A stretch of DNA of 64,000 bases. It comes from Acidimicrobiales bacterium (GTDB taxonomy: Bacteria > Actinomycetota > Acidimicrobiia > Acidimicrobiales > SZUA-35). The stretch spans positions 165,393 to 229,392 of the forward strand of contig JANQPB010000017.1 of the NCBI GenBank assembly GCA_028285495.1, read 5' to 3'. This document shows positions 48,036 through 57,045 of this stretch, piece by piece (the stretch's first letter is position 1; the number at the start of each line of letters is the position of its first letter). A program made the translations under genes and the position numbers. The notes under the pieces are model-generated. The model saw only the letters and a list, made by a program, of their open reading frames with translations, did not search any database and was not told the DNA's origin.

Positions 48036-49430
48036 TCAGCCGGCGGTGGTGGCGCCGACCGCCCGGTCGTCAGACGGCGACCGATCGTCGCCGGCGACCG
48101 GGAGCAGCCTCCCGGCCCGGTGCTCGACCCGGTAGATGACGGCGGTGATGGCCGTGGCCACGACCATGACCCAGAGGATCCGCGGCCACTTCAGGAACAG
48201 CAGCGCCAGGTCGGTGGTGCCGAGGTCGAAGTCGAAGATGCGCTCCGCCGCCCAGATCAGCGAGATCACGGCCAGTCCGATCGAGCCGACGACGAACAGG
48301 GGCTGGTAGTAGCGGGTGCGGCGTAGCAGGAACAGGGCCGGGAAGGCGATCAGGATGGCGATCGCCTGGCCGATCTCGATCCCGATGTTGCGGCCGAGCA
48401 GCGACACGAGTTGGGCGGTGCGGCTGGTGTCGAGGGCGTCGACGAGCGAGGCGAAGCCGAGGCCGTGGAACAGCCCGAAGGCGAAGGCGAGCACCCACTC
48501 CCGGTTCTGCACGACCGGCCGCAGGTTGTGAATGGCGGCCGCTGCGATCGAGACGGCGATGATCGTCTCGACCAGCGCGGAGGGAGGCAGCGGGATGAAG
48601 TCGAGACCGGCCAGGCTGAACGTGATCGAGTGGGCGATCGTGAACATGGTGACGATCTTGAGGACCCGCCACAGCGACGACCCGAAGCTCGGGGCGGGCC
48701 GCCAGATGCTCTGGAACACCAGCACCGACGGCAGCAGCAGCACCAGCACGAAGAGGATGTGGTCGGGGCCGGTGCGGATGTGGTCGACGCCGAGCTCGAC
48801 GCTGCCGGTGAAGTTCAACCACTGGCTGGGGTTGCCGAGGTCGAGGGTGCCGGAGGGGTCGCCCGGATTGAAGAACACCAGCTCGTTGGCCTCCTCCTCG
48901 AACACCCCCCGCTGCCAGTCGTTGGCCACCAGCACGATCGAGTCGCGGTTGTCGAGCTCGTCGAAGAACGGGGTGAACGTGACGTCGAGCTCGCGGGGCA
49001 CCTCCGAGCCGGGCACGTCGACCGTGAACGGGAAGATGGCATAGCCGGGCTCACCCTCGGTGTCGTCCCGGTCGCTCAGGAGCTCGACGCCGTCGAAGTC
49101 GAGGTTCCAGGCCAGCCCGTCCGCCCCGATGCTGGTGTGGGTGAGCGCGTAGTCGATCAGCTCGTCGAGGCTGGCCTCCAGCTCGTCCTTGATGTCCTCG
49201 GGCGACCCCTCCAGCGCGAGGCCGAAGACCTCGCGTACGTCGGTGTAGGGGAACTCGACACGGCCTTCGAGCTCGGTCTCGGTCACGTCGAAGTACAGGT
49301 ACGACTGCTCACCCCGGTGGGCCGACGCGGGGCCGGCCAGCGTCAGGATCAGGATCAGCGGCGCCAGCAGGAGCAGCAGCCCCCGCCAGCGCCCGCCGAC
49401 CGCAGCCGGTACTCGTGTGCGCTCGTTCAT
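48036..49430 (-). CDS. HupE/UreJ-family membrane protein
   Basis: 464 residues. A signal peptide (LLLLLAPLILILTLAGPASA) is followed by His-containing HRGEQSYLYFDV and an extracellular beta-rich domain of ~200 residues. The membrane part has ~7 helices: GVDHIRTGPDHILFVLVLLLPSV, FTIAHSITFSLAGL, LVETIIAVSIAAAAIHNL and FGLFHGLGFASLVDAL. The HxxxGxDH-like and HGLGFA motifs define the HupE/UreJ group, thought to move or bind nickel/cobalt, though many members have no proven role. ATG 49430 overlaps the PhyH stop by 4 nt. It is convergent with the NRPS gene and so probably not part of that cluster. Confidence 0.85.
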   Translation of the reverse strand: MNERTRVPAAVGGRWRGLLLLLAPLILILTLAGPASAHRGEQSYLYFDVTETELEGRVEFPYTDVREVFGLALEGSPEDIKDELEASLDELIDYALTHTSIGADGLAWNLDFDGVELLSDRDDTEGEPGYAIFPFTVDVPGSEVPRELDVTFTPFFDELDNRDSIVLVANDWQRGVFEEEANELVFFNPGDPSGTLDLGNPSQWLNFTGSVELGVDHIRTGPDHILFVLVLLLPSVLVFQSIWRPAPSFGSSLWRVLKIVTMFTIAHSITFSLAGLDFIPLPPSALVETIIAVSIAAAAIHNLRPVVQNREWVLAFAFGLFHGLGFASLVDALDTSRTAQLVSLLGRNIGIEIGQAIAILIAFPALFLLRRTRYYQPLFVVGSIGLAVISLIWAAERIFDFDLGTTDLALLFLKWPRILWVMVVATAITAVIYRVEHRAGRLLPVAGDDRSPSDDRAVGATTAG

Positions 49431-50440
49431 CGTTCGCTCCTCGACAGGATCAGTCGTCCGTGTTCGTCGACGTACTTCCACTCGTCCTGGAAGTCCGCGT
49501 TGTCCCATTGCCCGAGCCCGGGATAGAACACCCGCCCGGGGCCATGGGGGTTCAGGTCCTCGCCGTTCCAGCGGGGATCCGGGGTCTCGCCGGCAACCAG
49601 GTACCGGCTGTCGGTCGACAGCCGGCAGCGGTCATCGGCCGAGCGGTTGTCGAACGCGCCGTGCAACATGCTCATGCTGAAGATCAGCACGTCGCCGGGA
49701 CGGTAGCGGGCGGTCAGCCAGCGGGTGCCGTACCGCTGTCCGACCGCAGCCAGGTCGTCGTCGAGCCAGGTCAGCCCGTCTCGGTCGGCGTCCATGGCCA
49801 GGTAGCCGTCGGCCAGCTCCGCGGAGTGCGTGCTGCCCTCCAGCAGGACCAGGCCGCCGTCGGCGGGGTCGATCGACCCGAGCGGGATCCAGGCCGACAG
49901 GTGCCGATCGGTTCCTCGGCTCATGTAGGGCCCATCGCAGTGGAGGCCGCAGCCCTCGCCCGGTCGGGCCAGGCGGGGCCACCGGAAGTCGTAGGGCCGC
50001 ACGGGGCCGTCGAGCAGGACGCCGACCACGTCGACCAGGGTCGGGTCGAGCAGCACGGCCTCGTAGCGGGCACCGGTGCGGAGCGACTCGGTGAACGCCC
50101 GCAGGTTGGCGGCGGCGAGGCCGGTGCGGTCGCCGGCGATGCCGTCCATCAGCGGCTTGCGGTCGTCGATCTCACCGAGGGTGGCGTACTTGAGCAGCAG
50201 CTCTCGCCGGGCGGCCAGGACCCGTTCCTCGTCGAGCAGACCGGGGAGGAACACGTGGCCGTCGGCGGCGAATCGCTGGCGCAGCGCCGTCGGATCGAGG
50301 GGGGACGCCGGCGTCAGCGCCGCCAGCTCGATCGCCTCGGGATCGAGCGGGCGGCCTGCGAACGACAGCGCGTCGAGGCAACCGAGGTCACGCGCGACAC
50401 CCGTGTCGACCACCTCGCCCCGCACCCGCTGCGCCTCCAT
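49427..50440 (-). CDS. phytanoyl-CoA dioxygenase (PhyH) family Fe(II)/2-oxoglutarate oxygenase
   Basis: 337 residues of the double-stranded beta-helix oxygenase fold. The metal ligands are His/Asp in LHCDGPYMSRG and a distal His in MLHGAFDNRS; RLSTDSRYL supplies the Arg that binds 2-oxoglutarate. The N-terminal FAADGHVFLPGLLDEE is the PhyH beginning. ATG 50440 is used because GAAGGA stands 7 nt upstream; GTG 50548 gives a Pro/Ala-rich, poorly conserved 36-residue extension. Substrate hydroxylation is likely; the target is unknown. It is coupled to the HupE-like gene and divergent from the CoA-transferase fusion. It could tailor the nearby peptide, but strand and coupling argue for an independent unit. 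Confidence 0.85.
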   Translation of the reverse strand: MEAQRVRGEVVDTGVARDLGCLDALSFAGRPLDPEAIELAALTPASPLDPTALRQRFAADGHVFLPGLLDEERVLAARRELLLKYATLGEIDDRKPLMDGIAGDRTGLAAANLRAFTESLRTGARYEAVLLDPTLVDVVGVLLDGPVRPYDFRWPRLARPGEGCGLHCDGPYMSRGTDRHLSAWIPLGSIDPADGGLVLLEGSTHSAELADGYLAMDADRDGLTWLDDDLAAVGQRYGTRWLTARYRPGDVLIFSMSMLHGAFDNRSADDRCRLSTDSRYLVAGETPDPRWNGEDLNPHGPGRVFYPGLGQWDNADFQDEWKYVDEHGRLILSRSER

Positions 50441-50574
50441 CCACTGGTCCTTCGCCGGTCCAGCTCCTCCGGATGCGGCTGCGGGCCGGTTGGACGGTCC
50501 GGCCTGCTCCGAGGGTAACCGCAGTTCCCGGGCTGCGAGGATGGGCACTTTTTCGTGACCCTCGGGTCGGGGAG

Positions 50575-50580
50575 TAGGGT
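50575..50580 (+). promoter_or_regulatory. -10 element of a leaderless transcript (TAGGGT)
   Basis: TAGGGT, 7 nt, ATG 50588. It decides the start of the CoA-transferase fusion against an in-frame start at 50555. Confidence 0.6.
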
Positions 50581-50587
50581 CGGGTCG

Positions 50588-52969
50588 ATGCAGTCATCGG
50601 GTCCGTTGTCCGGTCTCCGCGTCGTCGACCTCACCGGCGACCTCGGGCGGTTCGGGACGAAGCTGCTGGCCGAGTACGGCGCCGAGGTCTGCCGACCGGC
50701 CGGCTGGGGCGAACGGGGACGGGAGCTGCCCGGGCCCGCCGGTCTCCGGGGCGGACACCTCGACTGGTGGTACGACGCGGCCAAGACACCGATCGACCTC
50801 GACCTCGACGACGAGGTGGGCCGCACGACCTACCGCCGGCTGGCCGCCGGCGCCGACCTGATCGTCGAGTCCCTGCCCGTCGGCCACCTGGCCGAGCGGG
50901 GCATCGACCATGCGGACCTCGTCGGTGACAACCCGACCCTCACCCAGGTGTCGCTGACCCCGTACGGGCGCTCGGGGCCCCGTGCCGGCTGGGCCAGCTC
51001 GGATCTGGTCGCCGGGGCCATGGGGGGCGTGCTGTCGATCACGGGCACCCCGGACGAGCCCCTCAACTCGTGGGGCGGTCAGAACCACAACTTCGGCGGG
51101 TTCGCCGCCGCCATCTGCGGTCTCGCCGGGGTGCGGGCGGCCCGGCGTGACGGCTGGGGTGCGCTCGTCGACCTGTCGCTCCACGAGGTGATGACCGGGT
51201 CGATCGAGAACCTGTTGATGCAGTACGCCTACGCCGACGAGCTCGGCCTCCCCGCCGTGGCCACCCGGCAGGGGTCGCTGCACTGGCTCCGGGTCTACGA
51301 GGTCGTCCCGGCCAGGACCGGGAACCTGATGATCACCCCGACGCCGCAGGCCGAGACCCTGATCGACTGGATGGTCGAGCGGGGGATCCGGGAGGCGGAG
51401 CCGTTCGTCGGGCTGTCGGTCGAGGAGCTGCTGGCCCGGGCCGACGAGCTGATGGCCGTCATCAAGACGTTCTGCCTGACCGGCGACGCCGGCGAGCTGT
51501 TCAGCGAGGCCCAGAAGCGCCACATCGCCTTCGGCGAGGTCCAGTCGGTTGCCCAGGTCGCCGCAAACCCCCAGTTCGGCCACCGCCAGCTGTACGGCGA
51601 TGTCGCCGTCGACGGGGCCGAGCCCGGGGCCACCGTTCGTGGGCCGTGGCGGCTCGTCCGGTTCTCGCAGACCCCGGTTCCGGTACCGGCCGGGCTACCG
51701 GCCGAGGTGGCCGACGGCGACGCGGTGGCCGAACGGTGGTCGACCCGGGCCGGCACGGCGTCCGGTGGCGACGATCCCCCGGATCGATCGCTGCCCCTCG
51801 ACGGGATCCGGGTGCTCGACCTGAGCTGGGTCCTCGCCGGTCCCTTCGCCACCCGCCTGCTCGGCGACCTCGGCGCCGACGTCGTCAAGGTCCAGACCGA
51901 GGAGCGGGCCACACTGGTCAACCGGCCGGACTTCCCGTACTACCAGGTGTGGAACCGCTCCAAGCGATCGGTCACGCTCGACCTCAAGCGGCCCGAGAAC
52001 CTGGCGGTGATCCGCCGGCTGATCGAGGCAAGCGACGTGCTGGTCGAGAACTACTCGGCCGGGGTGCTCGAGCGGCTCGGCCTCGGGTGGGACGAGGTCC
52101 GCTCGTGGAACGAGCGACTGGTCTACGTGTCGATGTCGGGCTGCGGGCACGACGGCCCCTGGAAGGACATCATCAGCTACGCCCCGACGGTGCACGCCGT
52201 CTCGGGCCTCACGCGGCTGACGAACCCGCCCGGCCGGGGCGATGTCGGCTGTGGTTTCTCGCTCAACGACCACGCCGCCGGCTTCGGGGCGGCGCTGTCG
52301 GTGCTGGCCGCACTCGAGGCGAGGGAGCGGACGGGGCGGGGCCAGTACGTCGACATGGCCCAGCTCGAGGTGGGGGCGTACCTGATCGGGCCGGCCCTGG
52401 TCGACCACTTCGCCACCGGCCGGGTGACCGAGGCCGCCGGCAACGTCGACGGCCTGGCCGACCTGGTCCCGAACGAGGTCTACCGCTGTGCCGACGGCGG
52501 CCACCTTGCCGTCACCGCCGACGGCGACGAGATGTGGTCACGGCTGGCGGCGGCGATCGGCCTCGACGAGGGCGAGTCGGGTCGACTGGCGACGGTCGAG
52601 GCGAGGCGGACGGACCGGGCATCCGTCGACGGGCACCTGGCCCGATGGTGCCGCGAGCGGTCGGCGGCCGACGCCATGGCCGCCCTGCAGGCGTCGCAGG
52701 TCGCCGCCGGGGTGGTGCAGGACGCCGCCGACCTCGCCGACGCCGATCCGCAGCTCCGGGCCAGAGGGTTCTGGCACACCGTCGAGCTCGACGGGTTCGG
52801 GCCACGGCTCACCGATCGGTTCCCGGCGATCTGGTCCGGTTGTGACCTGACACCGGACCGTCCCGCCCCGGCCTACCTCGGCGAGGCGAACTTCGACGTG
52901 CTCGCCGAGCTGGCCGGCCTCGGGCCCGACGAGATCGCCGAGGGCATGGCCGACGGCCGCTTCACGTGA
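50588..52969 (+). CDS. tandem CoA-transferase family III fusion protein
   Basis: 793 residues made of two class III CoA-transferase units. Unit 1 (~1-390): LSGLRVVDLTGDLGRFGTKLLAEYGAEVCR, LTPYGRSGPRAGW, and ALVDLSLHEVMTGS around the catalytic Asp. Unit 2 (~405-793): LPLDGIRVLDLSWVLAGPFATRLLGDLGADVVKV, LVENYSAGVLERLGL, SGCGHDGPW and GQYVDMAQLEVGAYLIGPAL with the catalytic Asp. Single-unit enzymes work as interlocked dimers, so the fusion may form an intramolecular pair. Acyl donor and acceptor are unknown. The last codons lie in a 71-bp tandem repeat. Start ATG 50588 with TAGGGT 7 nt before it. Confidence 0.88.
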   Translation: MQSSGPLSGLRVVDLTGDLGRFGTKLLAEYGAEVCRPAGWGERGRELPGPAGLRGGHLDWWYDAAKTPIDLDLDDEVGRTTYRRLAAGADLIVESLPVGHLAERGIDHADLVGDNPTLTQVSLTPYGRSGPRAGWASSDLVAGAMGGVLSITGTPDEPLNSWGGQNHNFGGFAAAICGLAGVRAARRDGWGALVDLSLHEVMTGSIENLLMQYAYADELGLPAVATRQGSLHWLRVYEVVPARTGNLMITPTPQAETLIDWMVERGIREAEPFVGLSVEELLARADELMAVIKTFCLTGDAGELFSEAQKRHIAFGEVQSVAQVAANPQFGHRQLYGDVAVDGAEPGATVRGPWRLVRFSQTPVPVPAGLPAEVADGDAVAERWSTRAGTASGGDDPPDRSLPLDGIRVLDLSWVLAGPFATRLLGDLGADVVKVQTEERATLVNRPDFPYYQVWNRSKRSVTLDLKRPENLAVIRRLIEASDVLVENYSAGVLERLGLGWDEVRSWNERLVYVSMSGCGHDGPWKDIISYAPTVHAVSGLTRLTNPPGRGDVGCGFSLNDHAAGFGAALSVLAALEARERTGRGQYVDMAQLEVGAYLIGPALVDHFATGRVTEAAGNVDGLADLVPNEVYRCADGGHLAVTADGDEMWSRLAAAIGLDEGESGRLATVEARRTDRASVDGHLARWCRERSAADAMAALQASQVAAGVVQDAADLADADPQLRARGFWHTVELDGFGPRLTDRFPAIWSGCDLTPDRPAPAYLGEANFDVLAELAGLGPDEIAEGMADGRFT

Positions 52970-53128
52970 GGGTGCCGGTCGTGCGTTTGGTCGGCGGTCG
53001 GCGGTCCCTGTCTGGCCGTGCCGACGGCCGCTTCACGTGAGGGTGCCGGTCGTGCGTTTGGTCGGCGGTCGGCGGTCCCTGTCTGGCCGTGTCGACGGCC
53101 GCTTCACGTGAGGGTGCCGGTCGTGCGG
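52950..53128 (+). repeat. 71-bp direct tandem repeat, about 2.5 copies
   Basis: Copies at 52950-53020, 53021-53091 and a partial one at 53092-53128 are nearly identical (one C/T difference seen at the start of copy 3). The unit includes the end of the CoA-transferase gene with its stop (GRFT-stop) and non-coding sequence with GTCGGCGGTCGGCGG. It looks like a slippage duplication of the gene end. Confidence 0.9.
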
Positions 53129-53161
53129 CGGAACGGCGCCGGTGGGGTGGGCGCTGGCCGG

Positions 53162-53167
53162 TAGGCT
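53162..53167 (+). promoter_or_regulatory. possible ilvA -10 element (TAGGCT)
   Basis: TAGGCT lies 58 nt before ATG 53226, which suggests a ~50-nt leader, unlike the leaderless genes. I see no leader peptide or clear Shine-Dalgarno. Confidence 0.4.
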
Positions 53168-53225
53168 CCTTCGTTGGTCGGACCAGGCCGATCCGCCACC
53201 CGATGCCCACCCGGCCCCGAGCACC

Positions 53226-54755
53226 ATGGACTACGCATCTGCCGATCTCGCCGCCCGCGTCGAGGAGGCCGGGATCTACTCGATCGCCGTCCGGTCGTCG
53301 ATCACGGCCGCCCCGATCCTCGGTGAGCGCCTCGACAACCGCGTCCTGCTCAAGCGCGAGGATCAGCAACCGACGTTCTCGTTCAAGATCCGGGGCGCCG
53401 CCAACAAGATCCTCGGCCTCCCCGACGACACCGTCGGCCGAGGGGTGATCTGCAGCTCGGCCGGCAACCATGCCCAGGGGGTGGCACTGGCCGCCACCCG
53501 GCGCGGCGCACGGTCGGTCATCGTGATGCCACGCTCGACCCCCGAGATCAAGGTCGACGCCGTCCGTGCCCTCGGCGGCGAGGTGGTCCTGCACGGCGAC
53601 ACCTATGACGACGCGCAGGCGTTGGCCAGGCGGCGGGCCGAGGACGAGGGCCTCAGCTTCGTCCATCCGTTCGACGACCTCGACGTGATCGCCGGACAGG
53701 GCACGATCGGGCGGGAGATCCTCGACCAGGTCGATGGCGGCCCCGACGCCGTCTTCGTCCCGGTCGGCGGTGGGGGCCTGGCCGCCGGCATCGCCACCTA
53801 CATCAAGGTCAAGCGACCCGATGTCGAGGTCTACGGGGTCGAGCCGGTCGACGCGGCCAGCATGAAGGCCGCCATCGCCGCCGGTGAGCCGGTGACCCTC
53901 GACCAGGTGGGCAGCTTCGCCGACGGCGTCGCCGTGAAGCGGGTCGGCGACGTCACGTTCCGGCTGTGCCGCCAGCACCTCGACGGCGTCGTGACCGTCA
54001 CCACCGACGAGCTGTGCTCGGCCATCCGCGACATCTTCACCGACACCAGGACCGTGGTCGAGCCGGCGGGAGCCCTCGCCGTCGCCGGCCTCCGGCGCCA
54101 CGTCGACGACCGCGGCCTGACCGGTCGGACGCTGGTCGCGGTCAACGCCGGCGCCAACATGAACTTCAACCGGCTCGGCCACGTGACGGAGCGAACCGCC
54201 TTCGGCGATCAACGGGAGGCGATCCTCGCCGTCGAGATCCCCGAGCGGAAGGGCAGCTTCCTCGCGTTCTGCCAGACGTTGGGCGAGCGCCACGTCACCG
54301 AGTTCACCTACCGCTACCACGATCCAGACCGGGCCAGGATCTTCGTCGGCATCGAGCTCCGCAACGGCGCCAACGACCGCTACGAGGTCATCGACGGGCT
54401 GAAGGCGGCCGGGTGTGACGTGGTCGACCTGACCGACAACGAGCTGGCCAAGGTCCACGTGCGCCATCTCGGTGGTGGTGTGGTCGAGCCCGAGATCGCC
54501 GACGAGCGGCTCTACCGGTTCGAGTTCCCGGAGCGCCGGGGTGCGCTGCTGGCGTTCCTGCACTCGGTCGGTGTCGACTGGAACATCACCCTGTTCCACT
54601 ACCGCAACCACTCGTCGGACTCCGGGCGGGTGCTGGTGGCCATCCAGGTACCGCCGTCGACCCGGGCCGAGTTCCAGCGCCACCTCGACGACCTGGGCTA
54701 CCCGTACTGGGACGAGACCGGCAACGACGCCTACCGACTGTTCCTTCGGGGCTAG
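53226..54755 (+). CDS. ilvA: threonine dehydratase, biosynthetic type
   Basis: Deaminates L-threonine to 2-oxobutanoate, the first step to isoleucine; PLP enzyme in the cytosol. 509 residues. The PLP Lys is residue 54 in FSFKIRGAANK, SSAGNHAQGVALAA binds the phosphate neighbourhood and VPVGGGGLAAGIATYIK is the Gly-rich loop. The last ~170 residues form two ACT-like modules (FLAFCQTLGERHVTEFTYRYHD and LLAFLHSVGVDWNITLFHYRNH), as in feedback-inhibited biosynthetic enzymes, so isoleucine inhibition is expected. ATG 53226 fits the homology; the longer frame begins before the likely promoter. Confidence 0.95.
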   Translation: MDYASADLAARVEEAGIYSIAVRSSITAAPILGERLDNRVLLKREDQQPTFSFKIRGAANKILGLPDDTVGRGVICSSAGNHAQGVALAATRRGARSVIVMPRSTPEIKVDAVRALGGEVVLHGDTYDDAQALARRRAEDEGLSFVHPFDDLDVIAGQGTIGREILDQVDGGPDAVFVPVGGGGLAAGIATYIKVKRPDVEVYGVEPVDAASMKAAIAAGEPVTLDQVGSFADGVAVKRVGDVTFRLCRQHLDGVVTVTTDELCSAIRDIFTDTRTVVEPAGALAVAGLRRHVDDRGLTGRTLVAVNAGANMNFNRLGHVTERTAFGDQREAILAVEIPERKGSFLAFCQTLGERHVTEFTYRYHDPDRARIFVGIELRNGANDRYEVIDGLKAAGCDVVDLTDNELAKVHVRHLGGGVVEPEIADERLYRFEFPERRGALLAFLHSVGVDWNITLFHYRNHSSDSGRVLVAIQVPPSTRAEFQRHLDDLGYPYWDETGNDAYRLFLRG

Positions 54756-54818
54756 CGGCCGACGGCGAGCCGCTCCGGCCGTGCCGGGGCGGTCACGAGA
54801 GCTCGGCGGAGCGTCCCG

Positions 54819-56966
54819 CTAGGGCGTCTCCTCGTTCGGCGGTCGGACCCCGGCCCGCCGGAGGTCGGACGGGCGGAGCTCGATCGTGTGTGTTGCCTCG
54901 TCGGCCAGGTCGATGACGCCCTCGTCCTCGTCGAGGTCCCGGTCGTCGACCGGGGGAGCGGGGGCGTCGACGGCGGAGGGGACCGACACGTCGGGGTGGG
55001 CGTCGTGGTCTGCGGGTCCTCCATCGGCGATCGGTCGGTCGTCGCGCTCGGTCGGGCGGTCGTCGATCGGGGTGTCGTCGGCCGGGGGTGGCTCGTCGAC
55101 CGTCGGACCGGGTGGCGGCTCGTCGTCCGTCGGTTCGGGTCGCCGGCCGTCGGCCGCCCGTTCGGCCGCCCGGTCGTCGCCCGGCGGAGCCGGGTCATCG
55201 CCCTCGCGTCCGTCGTCCACCTCGTCGTCGTCGGACCCGTCGGCGCCGCGGTCGTCGGCGTCGGCCTCGGGGAGGGCGTCGACGGTCGGGTCGGTCCCGA
55301 GGAGCTCGATCCGGGGTGACGGCTCGGACCCGGCGAGCGGACGATCGTCGTCGAGCAGGTGGACGCCAGGGGCGACCGGCGTCTCGATCGCCGAGGCCGG
55401 GCTCTCGTCGTCCTCCAGGATCCGCCCCCGACGCCCATCGGCCGGATCGGCCGGGCCGAGCCCGGTCGAGGCCGGCACCGGGGTCAGACGAACCGTGGCC
55501 GTGACGGCGGCCAGCGCCCACAGCAGTGCCACCGCGGCCAGCAGCGCGGCCAGGGTCGGGGCCGCGGCCGGCCACGGGCTGCGATCGGCCTCGGCGATCC
55601 CTCGGGCGAGCAGCGCCCCGAGGCCGGGGTCGCCGGAGGCGCGATCGGCCACCAGCCAACCGACGAGCAGGTGGACCCCGAGCGCCAACCACGTCATGGC
55701 GACGAACGTGGCCACCAGGCGGGCCAACCGGTCGATCCGCTGCACCGCCGGTGGCAGCAGCAGCCGGGTTGCACCCGGTACCAGCAGGAGCCCCGTGAAC
55801 TGGATCACCACCGGATCGAGCACGGGTCGCCCGGTCGAGGCGACCGTTGCCGCCGCGAGCGGGACCACGAGGACGGCCGGCCACGACAGCAGGTCGAGCG
55901 CTGCGGTGGCGAACGAGCGCCGCAGCGGCGACAGGACCCGGAGGAACACGGCCAGCCCGGCCCCGACGACCGTGGCGCCGAGGGCGGGGATCGCCGCTCC
56001 GGCCAGGTTGACGGCCAGCGCTCGCGCCGCCAGGGGGGCCAGGCTGCGACCGTCGCCGTCGGTCCCCAGCCAGGGGCCGCCGAGCCGAGGGCCGCTGACC
56101 TCGACGGTACCCGAGGGGGCGATCGCCAGGCCGAGGGCGACCACGACGCCCGTCGCCACCGCCGCCAGCACCGCCGACGTGGTGACCCGGCGGATCGCCG
56201 AGCGCTCGTCCGGCGCCTCGGTCACGGCGGCCGGCCGTCGTCGGTGAAGCATCGGACCGGTGAGCTCGGCCGCCAGGGCCAGCCCGGCGGCCACCAGGAC
56301 CACCGGCATGGTCAGCTCGAGCAGGTCGTCGGCCCGTCCGGCGGCGACGTCGTCCCCGAAACGATCGAAGACCCCGCCGGTGGTCCCGAGCAGCTCCGTG
56401 GCGGCGAGGGCGATCGTGAACAGGGTCGCCGGCACACCGGCCGGCCAGTGCGGCCACCGGGCCCGGCCGCTCCGCTCCCGATCGACGAAGCCGACAACGG
56501 CCGGCACCAGCGCAACCGACGCAAGCCACGGTCCGACAACCGACGCCCCGAGCGGCCGGGGTCCGGTGCCGCCGTCGCCCGCGAGCCAGGATGCGCCGGC
56601 GGTGTCGACCACGAGCCAACCGATCCCCGGGACCGCAACCGCCAACACGACGGCGAGCAACAGCACCGCCCCGGCCCCGTCGACCGCTCGCCCGATCCTC
56701 GACCGGAGGAAGGCGGCGACGAGCAGCCCGGCCGCGAGGCCGGCGAGTGCCGTCCAGCCGGCCAGGGTGGCCGAGGACTCGATGGCGTCGCGCACCGCGG
56801 GGTCAGGCCGGAACGCATCGGCGATCGCAGCCGGATAGCCGTCACCAGAGGCCCCGTCGAGGCGGCCACCGAGGCGGTGCACGGCGAACGTGCCGCCGGC
56901 GACGATCGCGAGCGGCCGCAGCAACGCGCCGACGACCATCGCCCTGGTCGGTTCCGCCATCCGCAC
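54819..56966 (-). CDS. large membrane protein resembling fused dipeptide-ABC permeases, with acidic tail
   Basis: 715 residues. About 12 hydrophobic segments fill the first ~510. LGGPWLGTDGDGRSLAPLAARALAVNLAGAAIPALGATVVGAGLAVF strongly recalls DppC-type permeases (WLGTDxxGRD...G...L...), and an earlier part recalls a DppB half, so it looks like a fused and degenerate permease pair. No clear EAA loop is visible. The last ~200 residues are acidic and disordered (many Asp, Pro, Glu) up to DEDEGVIDLADEATHTIELR. No ABC ATPase or binding protein lies nearby, and a role in transport is unproven. GTG 56966 has CACACT 6 nt before it; ATG 56960 is an alternative. Confidence 0.65.
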   Translation of the reverse strand: MRMAEPTRAMVVGALLRPLAIVAGGTFAVHRLGGRLDGASGDGYPAAIADAFRPDPAVRDAIESSATLAGWTALAGLAAGLLVAAFLRSRIGRAVDGAGAVLLLAVVLAVAVPGIGWLVVDTAGASWLAGDGGTGPRPLGASVVGPWLASVALVPAVVGFVDRERSGRARWPHWPAGVPATLFTIALAATELLGTTGGVFDRFGDDVAAGRADDLLELTMPVVLVAAGLALAAELTGPMLHRRRPAAVTEAPDERSAIRRVTTSAVLAAVATGVVVALGLAIAPSGTVEVSGPRLGGPWLGTDGDGRSLAPLAARALAVNLAGAAIPALGATVVGAGLAVFLRVLSPLRRSFATAALDLLSWPAVLVVPLAAATVASTGRPVLDPVVIQFTGLLLVPGATRLLLPPAVQRIDRLARLVATFVAMTWLALGVHLLVGWLVADRASGDPGLGALLARGIAEADRSPWPAAAPTLAALLAAVALLWALAAVTATVRLTPVPASTGLGPADPADGRRGRILEDDESPASAIETPVAPGVHLLDDDRPLAGSEPSPRIELLGTDPTVDALPEADADDRGADGSDDDEVDDGREGDDPAPPGDDRAAERAADGRRPEPTDDEPPPGPTVDEPPPADDTPIDDRPTERDDRPIADGGPADHDAHPDVSVPSAVDAPAPPVDDRDLDEDEGVIDLADEATHTIELRPSDLRRAGVRPPNEETP

Positions 56967-57045
56967 CGGTCCAGTGTGCCGGGGGTGCCGTCGGTCCCGC
57001 TACCGGCCCGCGTCGGGAGGAGAGGACACCGCCGGCGACGCAGGG

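Noticed and set aside
49427..50440. PhyH dioxygenase as a tailoring enzyme of the NRPS cluster
   Set aside because: Opposite strand, coupled to a HupE-like gene and separated from the NRPS by it. Kept as independent, though not excluded.
53021..53128. CRISPR array
   Set aside because: The repeats are contiguous 71-bp tandem copies with no spacers and no cas genes; only 2.5 copies.
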